Part shown: piece after piece, positions 6,993 through 12,702 of the stretch
How positions within the stretch are numbered: position 1 is the first letter of the stretch
Layout: each line of letters begins with the position of its first letter
Notes under the pieces: generated by a model
Databases searched by the model: none
Told to the model about the DNA's origin: nothing
The model's input: only the letters and a program-made list of their open reading frames with translations
Position numbers and translations under genes: made by a program
Source: Candidatus Heimdallarchaeota archaeon
GTDB taxonomy: Archaea; Asgardarchaeota; Heimdallarchaeia; Heimdallarchaeales; Heimdallarchaeaceae
NCBI GenBank assembly: GCA_030628305.1
Contig: DAOVRE010000016.1
Location: 1-12,702, forward strand
Length of the DNA: 12,702 nt
Direction of reading: 5' to 3'

Positions 6993-8051
6993 TCACTCCA
7001 TTATTCCCGCTGATTCTTTAGCCTGTATCTCAGCAACAGGGTTTCGATTTGTGACCATTCCAGCCAACAATCTGATATACAACTCTTCTAGACTGCTTGT
7101 TCTAGGAACCGAGAAATCTACAACATCGATTTTATTTAGTGCTAACTCTTTTAAAATACGGCTTTGATTCTCCAAATTACCATTAAATCTTGCTTCAAAA
7201 ATTTGTGTATCAGAATTATAAGAAACAATCTTTGAAACACTCTTCATTCCAGCATGTGGTTTAATAATTGATTCTAGTTTATCTCTCATCACAGTAATAT
7301 CTGTTGGTAAAGTAAGTAGTTGAATACGTAAGAGACTATCTTGACTTTCAGCTTCTAGGTTCCTAATTGTGTCAAAAGCTACTAATTGACCTAAGTTGAT
7401 AATTGCAATTCGATCAGCAATCTCACTCACTTCATAGAGTAGATGACTACTTAGGAAAATTGTTTTCCCCTCATTTTTTAATCTCAAGAGTAATTCTCGA
7501 ATCTCTTTTCTTGCTTTTGGGTCCAAACCTGTTTGAGGTTCGTCTAACACCAGTATGTCTGGATCATGGACGAGGGCTGAAACAATCCCTAGTTTCTGTC
7601 TCATTCCTTTGGAAAAAGTTCCTACTTTTTTATCAATCCATCCTTCTAATCCTATCATATTAATTACATCTTCAACTCTTGAACGTATCTTATGTTTAGG
7701 ATACCCTTTCAATTTAGCAAAATAGGATAGAATTTGTCTTGGAGTCATGTGATCATAAAAAGCAGGATTTTCTATTAGAAAACCTAAATAATCTAATAAG
7801 GAATCTTTACTCTTATTAGTTAATAACTCTAAGTTACCATTGTCTTTAATCCAAACTTCTCCCGTTGATGGTAATAATAACCTCGAAATCATTTTCATAG
7901 TGGTAGTTTTACCAGCCCCATTTGGACCCAGCAAACCTATGATCTCGCCTTTCTTAACATCTAAGGAAAAATTGGATACTGCATAGAAATTACCAAATTT
8001 CTTTGATAAATTCCGTAAACTTATAACAATATCTGAATTTTCATCTGTCAT
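6993..8051 (-). CDS. ABC transporter ATP-binding protein (BcrA/CcmA-like exporter subunit)
   Basis: 352 residues from ATG 8051; GTG 8060 would add three residues. The nucleotide-binding domain is complete: Walker A GPNGAGKT (~42-49), ABC signature FSKGMRQKLG (~146-155), Walker B DILVLDEP (~165-172), D-loop GLDP and H-loop SSH (His ~203). The usual Q-loop Gln is replaced in LGFLIENPAFYDHMTP, where a Glu-Asn-Pro stands; this is typical of the BcrA subgroup of antibiotic/lantibiotic exporters. A C-terminal domain of about 130 residues ends with SSLEELYIRLL, also typical of that group. First gene of a minus-strand operon with the ABC-2 permease, membrane protein and winged-helix regulator. The promoter has a clear TATA box and two adjoining palindromes. 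Substrate unknown; lipid, peptide or drug export are all possible. Confidence 0.9.
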   Translation of the reverse strand: MTDENSDIVISLRNLSKKFGNFYAVSNFSLDVKKGEIIGLLGPNGAGKTTTMKMISRLLLPSTGEVWIKDNGNLELLTNKSKDSLLDYLGFLIENPAFYDHMTPRQILSYFAKLKGYPKHKIRSRVEDVINMIGLEGWIDKKVGTFSKGMRQKLGIVSALVHDPDILVLDEPQTGLDPKARKEIRELLLRLKNEGKTIFLSSHLLYEVSEIADRIAIINLGQLVAFDTIRNLEAESQDSLLRIQLLTLPTDITVMRDKLESIIKPHAGMKSVSKIVSYNSDTQIFEARFNGNLENQSRILKELALNKIDVVDFSVPRTSSLEELYIRLLAGMVTNRNPVAEIQAKESAGIME

Positions 8052-8107
8052 GAATATCACTTTTACTTTGTAATTTTAACATTCTGTACCCCTTGAATCA
8101 AGAAACA

Positions 8108-8116
8108 TATTTAAAC
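8108..8116 (-). promoter_or_regulatory. TATA box of the ABC operon
   Basis: On the minus strand GTTTAAATA, nearly identical to the TATA box of the Lnt-like gene. It lies about 57-65 bases before ATG 8051, giving a leader of roughly 30 bases. Confidence 0.6.
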
Positions 8117-8146
8117 ATTTGCAAATTACGCAAACGTTTGCAATTT
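8115..8146. promoter_or_regulatory. Double palindrome upstream of the ABC operon TATA box
   Basis: Two perfect palindromes, ATTTGCAAAT (8117-8126) and GCAAACGTTTGC (8130-8141), lie directly upstream of the TATA box, over the TFB-recognition element. They also give a direct repeat AC-n-TTTGCAA-n-TT with a 19-base period (8115-8127 and 8134-8146). A further ACGCAAAACGC-like pair is at 8203-8215 (minus). This looks like an operator; the winged-helix protein at the end of the operon is the nearest candidate binder. Confidence 0.55.
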
Positions 8147-8278
8147 AATAACTTACTGCGCGAATTATTCACCATTAAAGTTCTTATAGAAAGAAAATCG
8201 AATGCGTTTTGCGTTCTTACATATTATACAGAAATTCTCCAACCTCATATTATTTTCAGGTCATTAAACTCTTTTTGA

Positions 8279-8680
8279 TCATGCACACTGTTCCAAACAT
8301 GTTAGATTTGTATCCATTATTTCCTTAATGAAATATCCAAGACTTGAAAATTTAAAGGGTTTCGTAATGTATTTTGCTATTCCTTTTTCATATGCATTGA
8401 TTTCAGATTGATGTGCTGAAGAAATAAAGAGAATTTTTATTTTAGTAATCCAATTTAAGTCGTTTAAATCTTCAAGTAATTCTAGACCATTTTTCACTGG
8501 CATGTGATAGTCTACTATCAAAATATCTGGTTTTCTCCCTTCAAAGTTAAAGTATAAATCTATTAATGCCTCTTCCCCGTCAAATGATTGTCCAACAATT
8601 CTATGGCCCATTCTTGTTAAGAACATTTTATACAATTCTTGAATGTTTTTGTCATCTTCTACAATGTATATATCTGCCAT
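8279..8680 (-). CDS. Single-domain response regulator (CheY-like receiver)
   Basis: 133 residues, only a receiver domain. Acidic pocket Glu8-Asp9-Asp10 (IVEDD), phospho-acceptor Asp57 (ILIVDYHMP), switch Ser87/Ser88 (LFISSA), Tyr104 in the aromatic switch position and conserved Lys107-Pro108 (YITKPF) are all in place, so it should be phosphorylatable. There is no output domain. ATG 8680 lies two bases after the stop of the double winged-helix gene, with GAGG 10 bases upstream, so the two are co-translated. No histidine kinase is in the window, so the cognate kinase is elsewhere. The obvious inference is that this receiver works in trans with the DNA-binding protein encoded just before it. The tail NLTCLEQCA has two Cys. 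Confidence 0.92.
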   Translation of the reverse strand: MADIYIVEDDKNIQELYKMFLTRMGHRIVGQSFDGEEALIDLYFNFEGRKPDILIVDYHMPVKNGLELLEDLNDLNWITKIKILFISSAHQSEINAYEKGIAKYITKPFKFSSLGYFIKEIMDTNLTCLEQCA

Positions 8681-8682
8681 AA

Positions 8683-9927
8683 TTATTTTTCCTCTTCACT
8701 ACTTACTTTTCTAAATTGCTTCTTTGCTATGCTTTCTTGGATACCTTTGACAACCCCTTTAAACATCCATTCTTCATCCTCCCTCCATTTTTGATCTTTA
8801 ATACTATAATTGTGAACATAAAATCTATATTTCATTGCATTATAACCGAAACTATCACTCATATAGAACGATAAATTCTCATAATTACTTCTCATCCAAT
8901 ATGACATTCTTATTTGATAATATGGTGGTAACGATAATGTGATGAAAAGATCTTGACCTAAATCTTCCATGTAAATACTAAATGGTGGTCTAAACTCACT
9001 TAGCAATCTGAATAGTCTTGATTTTTCTTCTTCCTTGATATTACTGATAATATACGAGAATCTTATGAACATTTCAAAATATTTTCTATTTACTCCCCAC
9101 CAATAATCTTCAATGAAATTATCTGTAATGAAATGGTATTTCTTTTTAAAGTCTATATAAATTGCATTTTCTGTACGATCTTCTGCAAAAAACTCCTCTA
9201 TATACGGTCTAAAACCTTCAGGAAGACCATCAAAGTTTTCCTCTTCTTTTGGTAGCGTTAGATACTCTTTATACTTTTGAGAAAGCTGACTCATAGGTGT
9301 TCTCATATTGATTGTTATGTCTCGTAGTATAAGCAGATGAATTGGATGAAACTTATTCATAGAAAATTCTGACGATTCATTAACTTTCTTTTTAGGTTTA
9401 CAATTAACATTTTTAGAAAAATATTCCTCTATATCAAATTCAGCCATATCTGTAACATTATTGTGAAATGGTTGAGGATAATATGCTCGCTTCCCCACTG
9501 ATTTATAAATCTTATAATGTGAGCAGAACTCCCTCCCTAGCATGAATTCTAGAAACGACTCCAAATGCTTTTTCGTTCCCTTTGGGATATCAAAAACTGT
9601 ATATAACCCATACATATGACCAAAGAGTCTGTTTCTAGAGTTTGTATATGGATGAATGTCACATGAAAGTTCAAGGAATGAAATTTGTTCAACTGTTGTT
9701 GTTTTGAAGATCACTACATATCTCTCCAATCCCATTTTCTCAGGATTGAGTGTAGAATACACCTCTCTGATTTTATCCGCATCCTTAAGATATTCAACTT
9801 TTCTTATCATCGTTTGAGTTGATATCCCAAGTTTTCTTGCATGATCACTAAAGGAATCTAACGGATAATTTTCGAGAATTCGAAGTATATCCCGTATCTC
9901 TTTAGTAAACCCTCTCATATTGCTCAT
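8683..9927 (-). CDS. Double winged-helix regulator, AsnC/Lrp-like N-terminal half
   Basis: 414 residues. Residues ~7-55 form an AsnC-type helix-turn-helix (LGISTQTMIRKVEYLKDADKI), followed by a wing (REVYSTLNPEKMGLERYVVI) and an alpha-beta domain to about 135. A second similar unit begins near residue 190 (FHPIHLLILRDITINM, then TPMSQLSQKYKEYL) and is followed by another alpha-beta region rich in aromatic residues (IDFKKKYHFI ... LSLPPYYQIRMSYWM). So the protein appears to be a tandem duplication of wHTH plus sensor/dimerisation domain, joined by a Lys/Asn/Ser-rich linker (~172-188). Such large two-unit proteins are seen in archaea and are poorly described. The next gene, two bases downstream, is a stand-alone receiver, implying a two-component-like pair. 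DNA binding is well supported for the first unit, less for the second. Confidence 0.75.
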   Translation of the reverse strand: MSNMRGFTKEIRDILRILENYPLDSFSDHARKLGISTQTMIRKVEYLKDADKIREVYSTLNPEKMGLERYVVIFKTTTVEQISFLELSCDIHPYTNSRNRLFGHMYGLYTVFDIPKGTKKHLESFLEFMLGREFCSHYKIYKSVGKRAYYPQPFHNNVTDMAEFDIEEYFSKNVNCKPKKKVNESSEFSMNKFHPIHLLILRDITINMRTPMSQLSQKYKEYLTLPKEEENFDGLPEGFRPYIEEFFAEDRTENAIYIDFKKKYHFITDNFIEDYWWGVNRKYFEMFIRFSYIISNIKEEEKSRLFRLLSEFRPPFSIYMEDLGQDLFITLSLPPYYQIRMSYWMRSNYENLSFYMSDSFGYNAMKYRFYVHNYSIKDQKWREDEEWMFKGVVKGIQESIAKKQFRKVSSEEEK

Positions 9928-9940
9928 CCAAATCGTTTTT

Positions 9941-9970
9941 TTATTTAACTAAGTATTTGATAAACGTTTA
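9941..9970 (-). promoter_or_regulatory. Possible promoter and palindrome before the winged-helix/response-regulator pair
   Basis: On the minus strand a perfect palindrome TAAACGTTTA (9961-9970) is followed by GTTAAATAA (9941-9949), a TATA-like element 14-22 bases before ATG 9927, rather close. The palindrome includes the stop codon of the secreted-protein gene and shares the core AAACGTTT with the palindrome before the ABC operon. Confidence 0.3.
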
Positions 9971-10426
9971 TGGTCCTGGATCAACTCCTCCTCCTATCGG
10001 ATAATCTGGGTCTCCTCCTGGTGGATCGAAAATTATTATGTCAAAGTAAAATCCGCTTTGCACTTCAGTGTAAATGTAGAACCAAGCGTATAGAACGTAC
10101 CACCCGCTCTCGAATGCAACATTGATGAAATAGAACTTGTACAATATTTCATCTTCAGTTCTTACGTGATTATCTCTATATATTGAATGAAGAATTTCTC
10201 CATCAAATTTCAAAGTTGCTTTAAAAATCAAATTCTTTGTGCCTTCAAACATGGTGACAAGAATTTCGGCATATACATCATCCTCTTTCCCATCATCATC
10301 AAGATCACAATATTCCGCATGTTCAATATTTATTCCATATGTGCTTGCATCTACACCAATACTGGGTACAAGCAAAACACCCATCATCAAAATAAAGAAC
10401 AATTTCAATACTTTCTTAGATCTCAT
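9968..10426 (-). CDS. Small secreted protein with Asp-rich (DxDxDG) loop
   Basis: 152 residues. The N-terminus is a clear Sec signal peptide: basic MRSKK, hydrophobic LFFILMMGVLLVPSIGV, probable cleavage after DAS (~28). Right after it comes CDLDDDGKEDDVYAE (residues 40-54), an Asp-rich calcium-loop-like DxDxDGxxxD motif as in EF-hand/FG-GAP repeats. The rest is aromatic and strand-like (YKFYFINVAFESGWYVLYAW), suggesting a beta-sandwich. The last 20 residues are Asp/Gly/Pro-rich (FDPPGGDPDYPIGGGVDPGP) and look disordered; there is no C-terminal membrane anchor or sorting signal that I recognise. Cys40 lies 12 residues after the predicted cleavage site and does not make a lipobox. It has its own TATA box. 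I do not recognise the family; calcium binding is inference. Confidence 0.7.
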   Translation of the reverse strand: MRSKKVLKLFFILMMGVLLVPSIGVDASTYGINIEHAEYCDLDDDGKEDDVYAEILVTMFEGTKNLIFKATLKFDGEILHSIYRDNHVRTEDEILYKFYFINVAFESGWYVLYAWFYIYTEVQSGFYFDIIIFDPPGGDPDYPIGGGVDPGP

Positions 10427-10454
10427 GAGTATCAGTAGACTATGTGTTCCATAA

Positions 10455-10463
10455 TATATAAAT
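10455..10463 (-). promoter_or_regulatory. TATA box of the secreted-protein gene
   Basis: On the minus strand ATTTATATA, 29-37 bases before ATG 10426, predicting an mRNA with a leader of only a few bases. No Shine-Dalgarno site precedes the ATG, in agreement. Confidence 0.5.
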
Positions 10464-10818
10464 CTGTGGAATGTATGGTCGCTATTGTTATTTTCTCTGT
10501 TTTTGATTGAAATAATAAATCTTATACTGATCTTTAATCAAAGAAGAAAATGTTATTCGATAAAGACTAATTTCCTAGTTTCATATACTCTAAATTCGGT
10601 TTCCAAAGTATCTAAACTATAAATAGAGGTTAGATTTTTTGTGAAAAATTCTTGTACTATTCAAAAATCTTCATCAAGACTCGTTTCAAATACTTGTTAG
10701 AAAAAGTAATGCAAAATAATTAGCAGTGATGCAATAAGTATAAGATTTAAAAAATTTCACTGTTTCCAAGTGAATGTGGAATGCTAAAAATTTTTGATTG
10801 GGAAACATAGATAAACAT

Positions 10819-10830
10819 CAATTATAATTG
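10819..10830 (+). promoter_or_regulatory. TATA box / palindrome of the acetyltransferase gene
   Basis: CAATTATAATTG is a perfect 12-bp palindrome 22-33 bases before ATG 10852. The ATTATAAT core sits at the TATA position for a leaderless transcript. The symmetry may be chance in AT-rich DNA. Confidence 0.45.
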
Positions 10831-10851
10831 AAGAAATAGAAGAGTGGTTAC

Positions 10852-11370
10852 ATGATTAAATTTGTTAGACTAAACATATCAAAACACTTGCCAATATTGT
10901 TAGAACTAAATACAGCATATTTCGAATGGATAACGGAAGAAGGTGAGAAATATATGAATCTCTCTTTTGAATCAATCATTGGTTCTCCACACAGCTATGC
11001 TGCAATGATCTTAGATGAGTTAGAAATTTACCAACCTCCTGGCGGCGTTTTTTACCTTTTAAAAGAAAATGATGACTTCATAGGAATGTGTGCTTTGAAG
11101 AAGATATATAGGGATACTGGTGAAGTAAAAAGGATGTATATTAAACCTGAATATCAGGGAAAAGGGTACGGGAAAAAAATGATGGAAAAACTTATCAAAA
11201 AAAGTCAAAATCTTGGTTATAAAGCCTTAAGACTTGACACGGGACCTTTTATGAAGGCTGCTCAGAAACTTTATCAAACCTATGGATTTGAAGAAATAGA
11301 TGAATATCCAGAATCTGAGGTGCCTAAGGAATTAAGGCATGATTGGACTTTTATGGAAAAGAAACTTTAG
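10852..11370 (+). CDS. GNAT-family N-acetyltransferase
   Basis: 172 residues, normal for a single GNAT domain. The acetyl-CoA site is clear: strand 4 VKRMYIKPEYQGKGYGKKMM (from residue 92), with the pyrophosphate loop Q102-GKGYG (R/Q-x-x-G-x-G/A), then strand 5 KALRLDTG and the C-terminal motif YQTYGFEEIDEY (~141-152). The N-terminal part (~20-60) is long and acidic and probably shapes the substrate site. The sequence resembles small-molecule/amino-acid GNATs of the YitH/PhnO type rather than ribosomal RimI, but the acceptor cannot be named. It is monocistronic: own TATA element at leaderless distance and a T-run right after the stop. Confidence 0.9.
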   Translation: MIKFVRLNISKHLPILLELNTAYFEWITEEGEKYMNLSFESIIGSPHSYAAMILDELEIYQPPGGVFYLLKENDDFIGMCALKKIYRDTGEVKRMYIKPEYQGKGYGKKMMEKLIKKSQNLGYKALRLDTGPFMKAAQKLYQTYGFEEIDEYPESEVPKELRHDWTFMEKKL

Positions 11371-11382
11371 AGAAGATTACCC

Positions 11383-11392
11383 TTTTTTGTTT
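11383..11392 (+). terminator. T-run terminator of the acetyltransferase gene
   Basis: TTTTTTGTTT begins 13 bases after the acetyltransferase stop at 11370. Oligo-T tracts of this kind end transcription in archaea. It coincides with the 3' end of the M20 relic on the other strand. Confidence 0.45.
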
Positions 11393-11690
11393 ATTCGAAT
11401 TTCTCTTTCATTACTTTAACAAATTCCATCTGAGTAAAATATCAATTGCAGTTATAGTCAAAGCCTTGGTGATTTTCAAATTATGCTTATGTCCGTACTT
11501 ACTATTTGCTGCTTTTGTGAAATCAATGAATGTCCATTGATCTCCACTTTACTTATACCCATATAGGGGTGAATTGTAAGAACAACATGACTCACATTTC
11601 CTATATCACTAGACACTAAGCCTTTTCCCTGTTGCACTTCAGTATGAGTTCATCTCTTATTTTATTCATGTTTTTGAAAAGTAAAAGGGT
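11391..11690 (-). pseudogene. Degraded C-terminal relic of an M20-family amidohydrolase (PM20D2/AbgB-like)
   Basis: Read on the minus strand in alternating frames, this stretch gives the C-terminal end of M20D-type peptidases. Frame 1 (~11690-11641): LLLFKNMNKIRDELIL. Frame 2 (11640-11527): GKGLVSSDIGNVSHVV, then LTIHPYMGIS and GHS, matching the family's STD-x-GNVS...P-x-IHP-x-F...NH region. Frame 3 (~11524-11415): DFTKAANSKYGHKHNLKITK, then ALTITAIDILLRWNLLK, matching the 'FTEAAGS...AKALAMTALD' end. Frame 2 again (~11417-11391): KVMKEKFE and TAA. At least three frameshifts are needed, so it is dead. Family members are about 400 residues; only about the last 100 remain. The missing 5' part would lie where the next ABC gene and its promoter now stand. 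Intact relatives hydrolyse N-acyl or amino-acid amide bonds. Identification is from remembered family motifs. Confidence 0.7.
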
Positions 11691-11692
11691 AG

Positions 11693-11700
11693 GTATATAA
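11693..11700 (+). promoter_or_regulatory. TATA box of the right-hand ABC ATPase gene
   Basis: GTATATAA, preceded by a purine-rich BRE-like AAAAGGGTAG, 23-30 bases before ATG 11723: a leaderless arrangement. It lies at the edge of the M20 relic. Confidence 0.6.
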
Positions 11701-11722
11701 GGACGCAAAATGATTGAAAAAT

Positions 11723-12702
11723 ATGGCTGAAGAAGCTGTTGAAGCAAAGAATCAGGGCGTTAATAAATCACTCAAAGAGATTGTAGTGGACACTAAAAAC
11801 TTAGAGAAAATCTATGATGGAAAAGTACATGCAGTTCGAGGTGTGAATTTTGAGTTATTTGATGGAGAAGTTCTTGGTTTTCTAGGTCCAAATGGAGCTG
11901 GAAAGACTACTACTATTTCCATTTTACTTGGAATAATTCAAAAAACCAAAGGTGATTTTTCAATTTATGGTAAGGGTATTAATGATTTCAAAACAATCCG
12001 TGAATTAATTGGTTACACACCTCAAGAATTGGTTTTTTATAACTTTTTAACTGTTCAGGAGAATGCTGAACTTTTTGCAGATTGTTATCAGATACAAAAT
12101 AAGAAAGCTAGAATAAATGAACTCTTTGACCTTTTTCAACTGACAGAACTCAAGAAAAGAAGAGCAGAAAAATTGAGTGGTGGTCAGAAAAGAAGATTAA
12201 ATCTAGTTTTGGGGATGTTACATTCTCCAAAAATATTGTTTCTAGATGAACCAAGTGCAGGCATGGATCCGCAAAGTCGTCATATTCTTTGGGAAAATAT
12301 TGAAAGATTGTCTAAAAAGGAAGGAATTTCTATAATGCTAACAACCCATTTAATGGAAGTCGCTGACCGACTTTGTGACCGTATCTTGATTATAGATTAT
12401 GGAAAAATCATAGCTCAAGGAACTCCTGATGAATTGAAAGCCACATATGGTGCTGAAGAATTAATAGAACTTATTATGGATGAAAGTTTAGATTCCAAAA
12501 TCAATGATTCATTTATTACAGATCTACGAAAAGAGTTTTCGAAGATTACATTCCATGACAATAAAATTAAGATTTTCACAAAAAATGGTGCATCTCTTAT
12601 ACCTGATGTAATTGAACTTGCTGTGAAATTGGATGTTACTGATTATATTAAAAGCTTACAACTTCGTGGAAGTACATTAGAAGATGTATTCATTGGTCTT
12701 AC
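11723..12702 (+). CDS. ABC transporter ATP-binding protein (DrrA-type), 3' end beyond window
   Basis: Open from ATG 11723 to the right edge, 326 codons seen. The ATPase domain is complete: Walker A GPNGAGKT (55-62), Q-loop Gln101 in IGYTPQELVFY, signature LSGGQKRR (151-158), Walker B ILFLDEP (171-177), D-loop GMDP and H-loop His209 (TTHL). After residue ~245 comes the C-terminal domain of the daunorubicin-resistance group, with the typical STLEDVFIGLT at the edge, so only a few residues are missing. Unlike the other ATPase in this window it has the canonical Q-loop and LSGGQ, so the two are not recent duplicates. A ~25-residue charged N-terminal extension precedes the domain. ATG 11710 is out of frame and makes only six codons. 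A permease gene is expected just to the right. Substrate unknown. Confidence 0.92.
   Translation, partial: MAEEAVEAKNQGVNKSLKEIVVDTKNLEKIYDGKVHAVRGVNFELFDGEVLGFLGPNGAGKTTTISILLGIIQKTKGDFSIYGKGINDFKTIRELIGYTPQELVFYNFLTVQENAELFADCYQIQNKKARINELFDLFQLTELKKRRAEKLSGGQKRRLNLVLGMLHSPKILFLDEPSAGMDPQSRHILWENIERLSKKEGISIMLTTHLMEVADRLCDRILIIDYGKIIAQGTPDELKATYGAEELIELIMDESLDSKINDSFITDLRKEFSKITFHDNKIKIFTKNGASLIPDVIELAVKLDVTDYIKSLQLRGSTLEDVFIGL

Larger units (their letters stand above)
10427..10851. other. 425-bp intergenic region between divergent genes
   Basis: Besides the promoters at its two ends I see no convincing gene, tRNA or known RNA. Very AT-rich. Items inside: an orphan TATA-like ACTATAAATAG at 10616-10626 (plus), an inverted repeat TTCACT-gtttcca-AGTGAA at 10757-10775, and a minus-strand open stretch of about 37 codons ending near 10557 that matches nothing I know. 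Confidence 0.5.

Noticed and set aside
8093..8278. 61-codon plus-strand open frame starting with TTG
   Set aside because: It runs across the TATA box and palindromes of the ABC operon and shows no domain-like pattern.
10187..10454. Two plus-strand frames opposite the secreted-protein gene
   Set aside because: The minus-strand product has a signal peptide and its own TATA box; these are shadows.
10553..10665. 37-codon minus-strand open stretch in the intergenic region (ending ETRKLVFIE)
   Set aside because: No start with supporting signals and no recognisable domain; such lengths occur by chance in this AT-rich DNA.
11343..11540. 65-codon plus-strand open frame
   Set aside because: Antisense to the M20 relic and overlapping the acetyltransferase; the protein-like signal is on the minus strand.
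11710..11730. ATG 11710 as start of the right-hand ABC gene
   Set aside because: It is out of frame with the ATPase and stops after six codons; ATG 11723 is in frame and at leaderless distance from the TATA box.
6993..12702. The two ABC ATPases as a duplicated transporter
   Set aside because: They differ in Q-loop (Glu-Asn-Pro against Gln), signature (FSKGMRQ against LSGGQ) and C-terminal domain, so they belong to different subgroups.

Overview
This AT-rich window (by eye about one third G+C) looks archaeal. Many genes are preceded by TATA-box-like elements (for example TTTAAATA, TATAAATA, TATATAA), several of them about 25 bases from the start codon as in leaderless transcripts. No bacterial -35/-10 promoters or strong hairpin-plus-T terminators are obvious. 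The gene types fit too: stand-alone response regulator, AsnC-like double winged-helix protein, ABC-2 exporters with winged-helix regulators, and a membrane protein with a possible longin/roadblock-like tail. I lean towards an Asgard-type (Heimdall-like) archaeon, but that is inference. There are no rRNA, tRNA, CRISPR, IS or phage genes.

Layout, left to right. (1) 1-279: 3' part of a cupin gene. (2) 345-2713: a TetR-family regulator and a membrane-bound carbon-nitrogen hydrolase resembling apolipoprotein N-acyltransferase (Lnt). A 17-bp operator (TGAG-N5-CTCATT core) occurs once before the tetR gene and twice, 21 bp apart, before the Lnt-like gene, so the TetR protein probably controls both. 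(3) 2799-4049: a seven-helix membrane protein with a soluble C-terminal domain; it converges on a SAM methyltransferase (4050-4664, minus) with no base between the stop codons. (4) 8051 down to 4736, minus: ABC ATPase, ABC-2 permease, six-helix membrane protein and small winged-helix regulator, read from one promoter with two palindromes just upstream of its TATA box. (5) 9927 down to 8279, minus: double winged-helix protein and single-domain response regulator, two bases apart. (6) 10426 down to 9968, minus: small secreted protein with an Asp-rich DxDxDG loop. (7) 10852-11370: GNAT acetyltransferase. (8) 11391-11690, minus: a frameshifted relic of the C-terminal end of an M20-family amidohydrolase. 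(9) 11723 to the right edge: a second, DrrA-type ABC ATPase, cut by the window.

Together this is a patchwork of regulatory and membrane/export modules, each with its own local regulator, rather than one pathway. The best leads are the TetR operator set controlling an Lnt-like enzyme, the 7TM protein with its longin-like tail, and the previously hidden M20 pseudogene.
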